Assembly: GCF_029227915.1 (NCBI RefSeq)
Contig: NC_079884.1
Coordinates: 19,036,001 to 19,100,000 of the forward strand
DNA from: Hydractinia symbiolongicarpus
Lineage: Eukaryota; Cnidaria; Hydrozoa; Anthoathecata; Hydractiniidae
Direction of reading: 5' to 3'
DNA: 64,000 bases
Part shown: positions 52,790-63,000 of the stretch, piece by piece
Numbering within the stretch: the stretch's first letter is position 1
How the letters are laid out: every line of letters begins with the position of its first letter
The notes under the pieces: model-generated
The model's database searches: none
What the model saw: the letters and a program-made list of their open reading frames with translations, nothing else
Told to the model about the DNA's origin: nothing
Position numbers and translations under genes: made by a program

Positions 52790-54840
52790 CCTTTAAAATC
52801 TGTTATTTGACCTTTGCCGCCTAATAATGGCCTTACACGTAAATCACGTGGTTCCGCGTGTCTGCACTGGTTACCATTGGTTTACTTCCTCCACACTCAA
52901 TGGACTACAACGTCCTAAGCCTATTTACCATTGGTTACCATTGGTTTATTGCCTTGACACTCAACGGACTACAACGTCCCAAATCCACTTGCATTGCGCA
53001 ATGGCCTTATAACACCGTCAACTACGTGTACAGGTCTCTAAAAGCTGTTATATGACCTTTTGCCTCCTAATAACGTCCTTGCACGTATATCACGTCGTTC
53101 CACGTGTCTGTGCAGGTTGATATTGGTCTAGTCCTTCCACTCTCAATGGACTACGACGTCCCAAGTTGTTTTCCATTGTACCATGGCCTTATAACACCGC
53201 CAACTACGCGTATAGTCCTCTAAAATCTGTTATATGACCGTTTGCCGCCTAATATCGGACTTACACATAAATCACGTCGTTCCACATGTCTGGGCAAGTT
53301 GCCATTGGTCCATTCTTTCCACTCGCAATATACTACGATGTCCTAAGCCGATTTCCATTGCGTCATGACGCTATAGACCCGTCAACTACGTGTGCAGGCT
53401 TGAAAAGCATGTTATGTGACCTTTTGCCGTCTAAAAATAGCCTTACACGTAAATCACGAGGTTCCGCGTGTCTGCACTGGTTACCATTGGTTTATTCCCT
53501 CGACACTCAATGGACTACAACGTCCCAAGTCTATTTCCATTGCGCAAAGGCCTTATAACACCGTCAACTAGTTGTTTTATGACCTTTTCCTCCTAATAAC
53601 GTCCATGCACGTAAGTCACGTCGTGCTCTGTGCATGTTGGCATTGGTCCAGTCCTTCCACTCTCAATGGACTACGCTGTCCCAAGTCGTTTTCCATTACG
53701 CCATGGCCTTATAACACCGTCAACTGTGGGTACAGTCCTCTAAAGTCTGTTATATGATCTTTTGCCGCCGAATAATGGCCTTACACTTAAATCGCGTCGT
53801 TTCACATGTCTTGGCAAGGTGCCATTGGTCTTGTCCTTTCGTTATCAATGCACTACGACGTCCCAAGTTGTTTTCCATTGCGCTATGGCCTTATAACACC
53901 GTCAACTACGCGTACAGTCCTCTAAAGTCTGTTATATGACCGTTTGCCGCCTAATATTAGCCTTACACATAAATCACGTCGTTTCACATGTCTGTGCAGG
54001 TTGCCATTGGTCTAGTACTTTCACTCTCAATGGACTGCGACGTCCCAAGTTGTTTTCCATTCCGCCGTGGCGTTATAACACCAAATACAGGCTTCTAAAG
54101 GCTGTTGTGTGAAGTTTTGCCGCCTAATAACGGCCTTACACGTAAATCACGTCGTTCCACGTGTCTGTGCAGGTTGCCATTGGTCTAGTCCTTCCACTCT
54201 CAATGGACTATGACGTTCCAAGTTGTTTTCCAAGGCCCCATGGTTTAATAACACCGTCAACTACGCGTACAGTCCTCTAAAGTCTGGTATATAACCGTTT
54301 GCCGGCTAATATTGGCCTTACACATAAATCACGTCGTTCCACATGTCTGTGCAGGTTGCCATTGGTCTAGTCCTTCCACTGTTAATGTACTACGACGTCG
54401 TAAGTCGTTCACCATTGCGTCATGACGTTATAACACCGTTAACTACGTGTACAGTCCTCTTAAGTCTGTTATATCACCTTTTGGCGCCTAAAAATGGCTT
54501 CAGAAATAAATCACGTGGTTCCACGTGTCTACACTACTTACTATTCCTTATACTTTCAATGGACTATAATGTCAAAAGTCGTTTCCTATTGCGTCGTGGC
54601 GTTATAACACCGTCAACTACATGTGCATCTAAAGGCTGTTGAATGACCTTTTGCTGCCTAATAACGGCCTTCCACGTAAATCACGTGGTTCCTCTAAAGT
54701 CTGTTATATGACCTCTTGCCGCTTAGTATTGGCCTTACACATAAATCACGTTGTTCCACATGTCTGTGCAAGTTGCCATTGGTCTATTCTTTCCACTCTC
54801 AATGTACTACGATGTCCTAAGTCGCTTTCCATTGCGTCAT
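52790..54840 (+). repeat. Diverged partial relative of the 9.1 kb unit
   Basis: The order of monomer variants matches 44.08-45.75 kb (and 35.0-36.65 kb) but with many substitutions. The offset is about 8,736 bp (48 monomers) at the left, 8,918 bp (49) near 53.29 kb and 9,100 bp (50) near 54.34 kb, so whole monomers have been gained or lost in one lineage. Markers include a composite 246 bp monomer near 52,870 and a truncated monomer near 54,690. Confidence 0.72.
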
Positions 54841-55459
54841 GACGCTATAAACCCGTCAACTACGTGTGCAGGCTTGAAAAGCCTGTTATGTGACCTTTTG
54901 CCGTCTAAAAATAGCCTTACACGTAAATCACGTAGTTCCGCGTGTCTGCGCTGGTTACCATTGGTTTATTCCCTTGACACTCAATGGACTACAACGTCCC
55001 AAGTCTATTTCCATTGCGCAATGGCTTTATAACACCGTCAACTAGTTGTTTTATGACCTTTTCCTCCTAATAACGTCCATGCACGTAAATCACGTCGTGC
55101 TCTGTGCAGGTTGGCATTGGTCTAGTCCTTCCACTCTCAATGGACTACGCTGTCCCAAGTCGTTTTCCATTACGCCACGGCCTTATAACACCGTCAACTG
55201 CGGGTACAGTCCTCTAAAGTCTGTTAAATGACCTCTTGCCGCCTAATAATGGCCTTACACTTAAATTACGTCGTTCCACATGTCTGGGCATGGTGCCATT
55301 GGTCTAGTCCTTTCGTTATTAATGCACTACGACGTCCCAAGTTGTTTTCCATTGCGCTATGGCCTTATAACACCGTCAACTACGCGTACAGTCCTCTAAA
55401 GTCTGTTATATGAGGGTTTGACGCCTAATAATAGCCTTACACATAAATCACGTCGCTCC
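53350..55459 (+). repeat. Repeat pair at 1,474 bp offset
   Basis: About 53,350-53,985 matches about 54,824-55,459 at a 1,474 bp offset. Shared markers are GCCGTCTAAAAATAGCC, AACTAGTTGTTTTATGACC followed by TTCCTCCTAATAACGTCC, and ACTACGCTGTCCC. Scattered substitutions separate the copies. Confidence 0.78.
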
Positions 55460-57358
55460 ACATGTCTGTGCAGGTTGCCATTGGTCTAGTCCTTCCACTG
55501 TTAATGTACTACGACGTCTTAAGAAGTTTTCGATCGCGTCATGACGTTATAACACCGTCAACTACGCGTACAGTCCTCTAAAGTCTGTTAAATGACCTCT
55601 TGCCGCCTAATAATGTCCGTACACATAAATCACGTCGTTCCACATGTCTGTGCAAGTTGCCCTTGGTCTATTCTTTCCACTCTCAATGTACTACGATGTC
55701 CTAAGTCGCTTTCTATTGCGTCATGACACTATAACTCCGTCAACTACGTGTACAGGCTTCAAAAGCCTGTTATGTGACTTTTTGTTGCCTAATAATGGCC
55801 TTACACGTAAATCACCTAATTCCGCGTGTCTGCACTGGTTAACTTTAGTTTATTCCCTTCACACTCATTGGACTACAACGTCCCAAGTCTATTTCCATTG
55901 CTGCATGACGTTATAACACCGTGAACTCCATGTACAAGCCTGTAAAGCTTGACATATGTCGTTTTGCCGCCTAGTAATGGCGTTACACGTAAACCACGTG
56001 GTTCCGCGTGTCTGCACTGGTTACCATTGGTTTATTCACACCACTCTTAATGGACTATGACGTCCCAATCGATTTCTATTGCTTCATGACGTTATGACAC
56101 CGTCAACTACGTGTACAGGCATCGATAGGCTGTTATATGACCTTTTGCCGCCTAATAATGGCCTTACACTTAAATCACCTGGTTCCACGTGACTGTGCAG
56201 GTTGCCATTGGTCCAGTCCTTCCACTATCAATGGACTACGACGTCCCAAGTTGTTTTCCATTCCGCCATGGCGTTATAACACCAAATACAAGCTTCTAAG
56301 GGTTGTTGTATGACGTTTTGCCGCCTAATAACGGCCTTACAAGTAATTCACATAGTTCCACGTGTCTGTGCAGGTTGCCATTGGTCTAGTTCTTCCACTC
56401 GCAATGGACTACGAGGTTCCATGTTGTTTTCTATGGCGCCATGGTTTCATAACACCGTCAACTACCCGCGCAGTCCTCTAAAGTCTGTTATATGACCGTT
56501 TGCCGCCTAATATTGGCATAACATATAAATCACGTCGTTGCACATGTCTGTGCAGGTTGCCATTGGTCTAGTCCTTTCACTGTTAATGTACTACGACGTC
56601 CCAAGTCCTTTTCCATTACGCTAAGACGTTATAACACCGTCAACTGCGCGTATATGACTCTTAAGGTTGTATTACGACCTTCTGCCGCCTAATAACGGCC
56701 TTACACATAAACCACGTCGTTCCACGTGTCTGTGCAGGTTGCCATTGGTCTAGTCCTTCCACTGTTAATGTACTACGACGTCCTAAGTCGTTTTCGAATG
56801 CGTAATGGCGTTATACCACCGTCAACTGCGCGTATATGACTCTTAAGGTTGTATTATGACCTTTTGCCGCCTAATAACGGCCTTACACATAAATCACGTG
56901 GTTGCACGTGTCTACACTGGTAACTATTCCTTATACTCTCAATGGACTACGATGACAAAAGTCGTTTCCCTTTGCGTCGTGGCGTTATAAGACCGTCAAC
57001 TACATGTACAGGCTTCTAAAGGCTGTTTTATAAACTTTTGCCGCCTATTAAATACCATATGCGTAATTCAGGTGGTTCCGAGTGTCTGCACTGGTTACCA
57101 TTGGACTATTTCTTCCACTCTCAATAGACTAAGAAGTCCTAAGTCATTCCTCGTTGCGTCATGACGCTATAACCGCGCCAACTACGTGTACAGGCTTCAA
57201 AAGGCTATTATGTAAACTTTGCCGCCTAATAATGGCCTTACACATAAGTCTCGTGGTTCCGCGTGTCTGCACAGGTTACCATTGGCCTATTCCCACCACT
57301 CTCAATGGACTACGACGTCCCAATCGTTTCCATTGCTTTATGACGTTATGACACCATC

Positions 57359-57364
57359 AACTGC
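57359..57364 (+). repeat. Possible target-site duplication, left copy
   Basis: AACTGC precedes the element and matches AACTGC at 60,057-60,062. The same hexamer occurs once more at 57,365-57,370, so the exact 5' boundary could shift by 6 bp. Six bases is short, and the match could partly be chance. Confidence 0.45.
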
Positions 57365-57476
57365 AACTGCACCATCAACAAAAGAACAATACAGACTTGT
57401 GACGGAGACGGACGGTCGGAACAGGTGTGTTGATCGTGGAATCACTATTTGTAGGTCCCTTAGTTAAAGTTTAATT
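57365..57476 (+). other. 5' leader of the retrotransposon
   Basis: A 112 bp stretch between the satellite and the first ORF. It contains GACGGAGACGGACGGTCGG and ends TTAATT before the ATG. LINE 5' leaders often carry an internal promoter, but I cannot identify promoter elements here. The first bases are ambiguous because AACTGC and ACCATCAAC are each present twice between 57,352 and 57,379. Confidence 0.6.
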
Positions 57477-58115
57477 ATGTCAAGGATTAATGAAGAAAAT
57501 ATATTGGAACAGTCGGAAATACCCATTGTCTTAGAAAAAGACTCAAGAAAAAGTGAAGAGAAGTCAGAAAGTGACGAAGCATTTCTAGACAGAATGTATG
57601 ACGAAACGAAGGTAAAAGCGCAGCGCTCTGATAAATGGGAAAGCAAATTTACTTTTACGGATCGCTTTGTCTTGGAAGAGCTATTTATTTCGTATCGTGA
57701 AAGAATAAAAGTTCTCGAGGAGGAACTTAGATACAAAAACAACCTAATAAATCGCATTCTAAGTCTTTCAAGTTCTGAAAAATCACTGTTCCGTGACGAG
57801 CATGTTTTGCCTTCACAGGTTGAAAACGCTAATTTTATTAAAAAAATTCCATTGTATGAAAATGTAATCCCAGAGGAATCATCAAAACCACTTGGACATA
57901 ATAATGTAAATGATTTTATTGCTAAAGGTTTGCATAAACCTATTATTGATTTTGAGTTAAAAAAATTAAAAGAGCCACTTGGCAAATCAAAACATGAAAA
58001 AGAAACACTTTTTGATCAATCACACGAAATTGCCAGTATTAAAGATATATCGAACAGCGTTAATGTCAATAACAAAAGAGTAATATCTATTGTTGGTGAT
58101 GGTGAGCTCTTGTAA
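57477..58115 (+). CDS. ORF1-like protein of LINE element, C-terminally truncated
   Basis: A 212-residue frame from ATG (57,477) to TAA. It is highly charged, with an acidic and serine-rich N-terminus (residues 1-40). Residues 60-98 look like a coiled coil or long helix, with the run LEEELRYKNNLINRIL at about 80-95. ORF1 products of this type are generally RNA-binding or multimerising partners of the RT. Near the end, the hydrophobic run VISIVGD (202-208) resembles the first strand and GDS motif of the SGNH/esterase-like domain in some CR1/L2-type ORF1 proteins. Here the frame becomes GDGELL and stops, with no serine and no remaining domain. I infer that the 3' part of ORF1 was deleted with the endonuclease region. 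No nucleic-acid-binding zinc knuckle is visible. The frame overlaps ORF2 by 17 bp. The family role is inferred; the coiled coil is judged by eye. Confidence 0.75.
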   Translation: MSRINEENILEQSEIPIVLEKDSRKSEEKSESDEAFLDRMYDETKVKAQRSDKWESKFTFTDRFVLEELFISYRERIKVLEEELRYKNNLINRILSLSSSEKSLFRDEHVLPSQVENANFIKKIPLYENVIPEESSKPLGHNNVNDFIAKGLHKPIIDFELKKLKEPLGKSKHEKETLFDQSHEIASIKDISNSVNVNNKRVISIVGDGELL

Positions 58116-60000
58116 ACCTTTTTTTTCGAACAAATCTCGCGGTAGTGAAAAGATTTCTTTGTTAGATGATGTTAAAAATGAATTCATCTCTGATGAAGGT
58201 GAAGTAGCGACAATGTTTAATAAATATTTCATAGATTTAATAAGGAAACTTGATTTAAAACCCTGGAAATCCAAAGTGGTCTCTTCAGTATCTCTAAATG
58301 AACTTGATTCTATCCTTCTCCATTATGCTGATCACCCTAGTGTTTTAAAGATCCGTTCAAAAACGAAGAGAAACTTCTCCTTTTTACCTGTTAATCCTGA
58401 GGAAGTTCATAAAGTGATACTGAGCCTAAATGCAAAAAAGGCAGTCAGTGGCCCAATTCCAACGAGAATAATTCAGATAGTTCCAGACAAAATTTGCTTG
58501 CCACTTACTAACTGCATAAATTCTTGCATCACTAACGGTATATTTCCATCAGTACTAAAACTATCTGAAGTTATTCCCGTTTTCAAAAAGGGTGACAACT
58601 CTCGGAAAGAAAATTACCGACCAATTAGTATTTTAAATAGTTTTTCTAAAATTTTGGAACGGCTTCTATTTAATCAGATTTCTAGCTATTTTCAACCAAT
58701 ATTTTCATCATTATTATGTGGTTTTAGAAGTAAATATAGCACCCAAAATGCTCTATTTCGCCTAATTGGTAAATGGCATCAGTGCTTAGATAAGTCTGGG
58801 GTGGTGGGAACTGTCTTAATGGACTTGTCCAAAGCATTTGATTCCATAGATCATGGCCTTTTAATCTCAAAATTGGCTGCTTATGGTTTTGATAGAAAAA
58901 GTCTTTACCTTATGAAAAGTTATCTCTCTGGACGTTTTCAAAGAACCAAAATCTGCAGTTCTTTTAGTGAGTGGCTCTCAATTGTATTCGGCGTTCCACA
59001 AGGTTCTATTCTCGGTCCACTTCTGTTTAATGTATTTATAAATGACTTATTATTATTTATTGAAAAAACTGATATTTGCAACTTTGCTGATGATAATACA
59101 ATCTACACTTGTGGATCTCAATTAAATGAAGTCATTGCTGACCTTCAGCATGACTTAAATAACGTATTAGCTTGGTTTGAAAACAACCAATTGGTTGCTA
59201 ATCCAGCAAAGTTTCAGATTATGTTTTTAGGTTGTCCACACAGTGATACTTTATCGCTAAGAATAAACAATAACTTCCTAGTCGCATCGGAATCTGTAAA
59301 ATTATTAGGCATTACTATTGATAGATGTCTCACTTTTAATGAGCACATCTCTAATCTATGTAAAAAAGGAAATAGCAATGTCAGATGTCTTTACAGAATA
59401 AGACGATTCATTAGTTTTGAACAATCAAAGTTATTGCTTAATTCTTATATTTTATCAATATTTACCTATTGTCCCATTATATGGATGTATTGCAGTGCTG
59501 TGCAGTATAAATTAATCATTTCAACACACAAACGTGCATTGAGAGCTGTAACAAAAGACTATCATTCCAGTTATCAGGACTTGTTGGTAAATTGTAAGTG
59601 TGTGCAAATTCACGAACTGCATTTACGTATAATCTGCGTAGAGATTTATAAAACATTAACAGACGAAAATCCGTCATTTATGCAGTCTTTTTACGCTATA
59701 AGACGTATCAGTTACAATTTGCGCAGCAAAAATAGTCTACTTTTACCATCCACAAGTTCAACACGCTTTGGTACTAGATCTTTTTTGTTTCGAAGTTGTT
59801 TGTTATGGAACTCTTTGCCTGACAGAGTGAAGAGTTCTCTCTCCATCAAGAGATTTAAAAAGGAACTCATCTCACTTAATCTTTCAGATCTCTGCACATG
59901 TAGCTACATAAGTCGGCTATTCTCGTCTCTTATTTTTAATGTTTGGTACATCTTTGTGTTTTTTGTTTATTTATTTTTTACTTTAGTTGGTGTAAATTAG
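58099..60000 (+). CDS. Reverse transcriptase (ORF2) of LINE element, endonuclease-less
   Basis: 633 residues from the first ATG (58,099); the frame opens at 58,084 after a stop, and a TTG at 58,090 is unlikely to be used in a eukaryote. It would copy element RNA into DNA by target-primed reverse transcription. Residues 5-60 (KPFFSNK to LKPW) match the linker that normally joins endonuclease to RT. RT motifs follow in order: PVFKKGD (160-166), NYRPIS (172-177), GFR (208), MDLSKAFDSIDH (241-252, catalytic D242), GVPQGS (298-303) and FADD (329-332, catalytic D331 and D332). The C-terminal LWNSLPDRVKSS (569-580) is typical of CR1/L2/jockey-like ORF2. All three catalytic aspartates are present and there is no internal stop. 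No N-terminal apurinic endonuclease domain (about 220 residues expected) is present. The last 35 residues are strongly hydrophobic and may be read-through of 3' sequence. Confidence 0.9.
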   Translation: MVSSCKPFFSNKSRGSEKISLLDDVKNEFISDEGEVATMFNKYFIDLIRKLDLKPWKSKVVSSVSLNELDSILLHYADHPSVLKIRSKTKRNFSFLPVNPEEVHKVILSLNAKKAVSGPIPTRIIQIVPDKICLPLTNCINSCITNGIFPSVLKLSEVIPVFKKGDNSRKENYRPISILNSFSKILERLLFNQISSYFQPIFSSLLCGFRSKYSTQNALFRLIGKWHQCLDKSGVVGTVLMDLSKAFDSIDHGLLISKLAAYGFDRKSLYLMKSYLSGRFQRTKICSSFSEWLSIVFGVPQGSILGPLLFNVFINDLLLFIEKTDICNFADDNTIYTCGSQLNEVIADLQHDLNNVLAWFENNQLVANPAKFQIMFLGCPHSDTLSLRINNNFLVASESVKLLGITIDRCLTFNEHISNLCKKGNSNVRCLYRIRRFISFEQSKLLLNSYILSIFTYCPIIWMYCSAVQYKLIISTHKRALRAVTKDYHSSYQDLLVNCKCVQIHELHLRIICVEIYKTLTDENPSFMQSFYAIRRISYNLRSKNSLLLPSTSSTRFGTRSFLFRSCLLWNSLPDRVKSSLSIKRFKKELISLNLSDLCTCSYISRLFSSLIFNVWYIFVFFVYLFFTLVGVN

Positions 60001-60056
60001 TATTTACCATTTACTATGTAAAACCAACTTTAAATAAATGAAATAATAATAATAAT
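60001..60056 (+). other. 3' end of retrotransposon with AATAAA and (AAT)n tail
   Basis: A short 3' untranslated region follows the TAG. It contains AATAAA at 60,033-60,038, a possible polyadenylation signal, and ends in five AAT units (60,042-60,056). Short microsatellite tails rather than long poly(A) are typical of CR1/L2-like elements. Satellite resumes directly with AACTGCGC. Confidence 0.8.
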
Positions 60057-60062
60057 AACTGC
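60057..60062 (+). repeat. Possible target-site duplication, right copy
   Basis: AACTGC follows the (AAT)n tail. It sits where a satellite monomer would read CAACTGCGCGTACAG, so it is at once satellite sequence and the candidate duplication. Confidence 0.45.
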
Positions 60063-63000
60063 GCTTACAGGCCTCTAAATTCTGTAATATGGCATATTGC
60101 TGCTTAATAAAGACCTTTTGCGTAAATCATGTGTTTTCGAGTGTCTGCACTGGTTACCATTGGTCTTTTTCTTCCACTCTCAATGGACTAAGAAGTCCCA
60201 AGTACTTTTCCATTGCATCATGACGTTATAACACCATCAACTACGTGTACAGGCTTCAAAATTCAGTATTAAGACGTTTTGCCGCCTAATAACGGCCTTA
60301 CAAGTAAATCACATAGTTCCACGTGTCTGTGCTGGTTGCCATTGATTTAGTACTTGCACTCTCAATGGACTACGACGTCCCAAATCGTTTTACATTCCGC
60401 AATGCCCCTATAACACCGTCAACTACATATACAGGCCTTTAAAGGCTGTTATATGACTTTTTGTCGCCTAATAACGGCCTTACACGTAAATCACGTCGTT
60501 CCACGTGTCTGTGCAGGTTGCCATTGGTCTAGTCCTTCCACTCTCAATGGACTACGACGTTCCAAGTTGTTTTCCATGGCGCCATGGTCTCATTACACCG
60601 TCCACTACGCGTACAGTCCTCTAAAGGCTGTTATATGACCTTTTGACGCATAATAACGGCCTTACAGATAAATCACCTGCTTCCATGTGTCTGTGCAGGT
60701 TGTCATTGGTCTAGTCCTTCCATTGTTAATGCACTACAACGTCCTAAGTCGTTCTCCATTGCCTCATGACATTATACCACCGTCAACTACCTGTACAGTC
60801 CTCTAAAGTCTGTTATATCACCTTTTGGCGCCTAATAATGGCCTTAGAAATAAATCACGTGGTTCCACGTGTCTGCACTGGTTACTATTCCTTATACTCT
60901 CAATGGACTATGATGACAAAAGTCGTTTCCCAGTGCACCGTGGCGTTATAACACCGTCAACTACATGTACGGGCTTCTAAAGGCTGTTATATGACCTTTG
61001 CCGCCTTATAACGGCCTTACACGTAAATCACGTGGTTCCACGTGTCTGTGCAGGTTGCCATTGGTCTAGTCCTTCCACTCTCAATGGACTATGACGTCCC
61101 AAGTCCTTTTCCATTACGCCATGGCCTTATAACACCGTCAACTGCACGTAAACGACTCTTAAGGTTGTCTTATAACCTTTTGCCGCCTAATAACGGCCTT
61201 ACACATAAATCATGTCGTTCCACGTGCCTGTGCAGGTTGCGATTGGTCTAGTCTTTCCACTGTTAATGTAATACGACCTCCTAAGCCGTTTTCGAAGGCG
61301 TCATGACGTTATAACACCGTCAATTACGCGTACAATCCTCTAAATGCTGTAATATGGCATTTTGCCGCCAAATAATGGCCTTACACATAAATCACGTCGT
61401 TCCACATGTCTGTGCAGGTTGCGATTGGTCTAGTCTTTCCACTGTTAATGTAATACGACCTCCTAAGCCGTTTTCGAATGCGTCATGCCGTTATAACACC
61501 ATCAAATACGTGTACAGGCTTCGAAATGCTGTATTATGACGTTTTAGCGCCTAATAACGGCCTTACAAGTAAATCACGTCGTTCCACGTGCCTGTGCTGG
61601 TTGCCCTTGATTTAGTACTTTCACTATCAATGGACTACGATGTCCCAAATCGTTTTACATTGCGCAATGCCCTTATAACACCGTCAACTACATATACAGG
61701 CCTGTAAAGGCTGTTATATGACGTTCTGCCCCCTAATAACGGCATTAAACGTAAATCACGTCGTTCCACGTGTCTGTGCAGGTTGCCATTGGTCTATTCC
61801 TTTCACTATCAATGGACTACGATGTCTCAAGTTGTTTTCCATTTCGCCATGGCCTTATAACACCGTCAACTACGCGTAAAGTCCTCTAAATACTGTAGTA
61901 TGGCATTTTGCTGTCTATTAAAGGCTTTATGCGTAAATCATGTGGTTCCGAGATTCTGCGCTGGTTACAATTTGCATACTCCTTCCACTCTCAATGGACT
62001 AGGAAGTCATAAGTCGTTTTCCATTGCGCCGTGCCGTTATAACACCGTCAATTACGCGTACAGTGCTCTAAAGTCTGTTATTTGACACTTTGCCGCCTAA
62101 TAGTGGCCTTACACGTAAATCACATGGTTCCACGTGTCTGTGAAGGTTGCCATTGTTCTACCCTACCACTGTTAATGGACTACGACGTCCCAAGCCGCTT
62201 TCCATTGCACCATGGCCTTATAACACCGTCAATTGCGCGTACAGGCCTCGACAGGCTGTTATATCACTCTTTGGCGCCTAATAACGGACTTACACATAAA
62301 TCACGTGGTTCCACGTGTCTAAACTGGTTACTATTCCTTATACTCTCAATGGACTACGATGACAAAAGTCGTTTCCCATTGCGCCGTGGCGTTATAACAC
62401 CGTCAACTACATGTACAGTCTTCTAAAGGCTGTTATATGACCTTTTGCCGCCTAATAACGGCCTTACACATAAATCATGTCGTTACACGTGTCTGCGCAG
62501 GTTGCCATTTGTCTAGTCCTTCCACTGTTAATGTACTACGACGTCCTAAGCCGTTTTCGAATGCGTCATGCCGTTATGACACTGTCAATTACGCGTACAA
62601 TCCTCTAAATGCTGTAATATGGCATTTTGCCGCCTAATAATGGCCTTACACATAAATCACGTCGTTCCACCTGTCTGTGCAGGTTGCGATTGGTCTAGTC
62701 CTTCCAGTGTTAATGTAATACGACGTCCTAAGCCGTTTTCGAATGCGACATGCTGTTATAACACCGTCAACTACGCGTACAGTCCTGTAAAGTCTGTTAT
62801 ATGACCTTTTGCCGCCTAATAATGCCCTTACACATAACTCACGTCGTTCCACATGTCTGTGCAAGTTGCTATTGGTCCATTCTTTCCACTCTCAATGTAC
62901 TACGATGTCCTAAGTCGTTTTCCATTGCGTCATGACGTCATAACACTGTCAACTACGTGTACAGGCTTCAAAAGGCTGTATTATGACGGTTTGCCGCCTA

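Larger units (their letters stand above)
1..57364 (+). repeat. 182 bp satellite array, left arm
   Basis: Head-to-tail tandem repeats with a 182 bp period. Landmarks recur in the same order in nearly every monomer: TGACCTTTTGCCGCCTAATA, then TTACACATAAATCACGT, a CCATTGG block, a CTACGACGTCC block, CATGACGTTATAAC, CACCGTCAACTAC, and a CTCTAAAGTCTGTTAT end. All copies lie in one orientation. Monomers differ by scattered substitutions, and groups of variants recur as higher-order repeats. The arm contains no convincing gene. Its many short plus-strand open frames follow from the monomer sequence. The array runs off the left edge of the window. A centromeric or heterochromatic location is plausible from period and scale but is not demonstrated. 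Confidence 0.97.
57365..60056 (+). mobile_element. LINE-type non-LTR retrotransposon, internally deleted
   Basis: About 2.7 kb of non-satellite, more AT-rich sequence splits the array. It holds a 5' leader, an ORF1-like coiled-coil frame, an overlapping reverse-transcriptase ORF2 and a short 3' region ending in (AAT)n. There are no LTRs. The RT and C-terminal motifs resemble the CR1/L2/jockey-like elements of invertebrates; the clade is my inference. The endonuclease that normally precedes the RT in this group is missing. A possible 6 bp target duplication, AACTGC, lies at 57,359-57,364 and 60,057-60,062. The satellite monomer is otherwise continuous across the insertion (CACCATCAACTGC before, GCGCTTACAGGCC after). 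Confidence 0.93.

Noticed and set aside
57464-57985. Minus-strand 173-codon frame opposite ORF1
   Set aside because: It lies antisense to the better-supported ORF1. It is serine- and leucine-rich low-complexity sequence, as expected from the reverse of a charged coiled-coil frame.
58090-58098. TTG at 58,090 as the start of the RT protein
   Set aside because: A TTG start is a prokaryotic convention. The host is a eukaryote, and an ATG is available at 58,099.
58020-58274. Minus-strand 84-codon frame across the ORF1/ORF2 overlap, and one at 59,712-59,897
   Set aside because: Both are shadows of the retrotransposon reading frames.
57365-60056. LTR retrotransposon or endogenous retrovirus
   Set aside because: There are no terminal repeats and no protease, integrase or envelope. 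The FADD motif and C-terminal LWNSLP region fit a non-LTR element.
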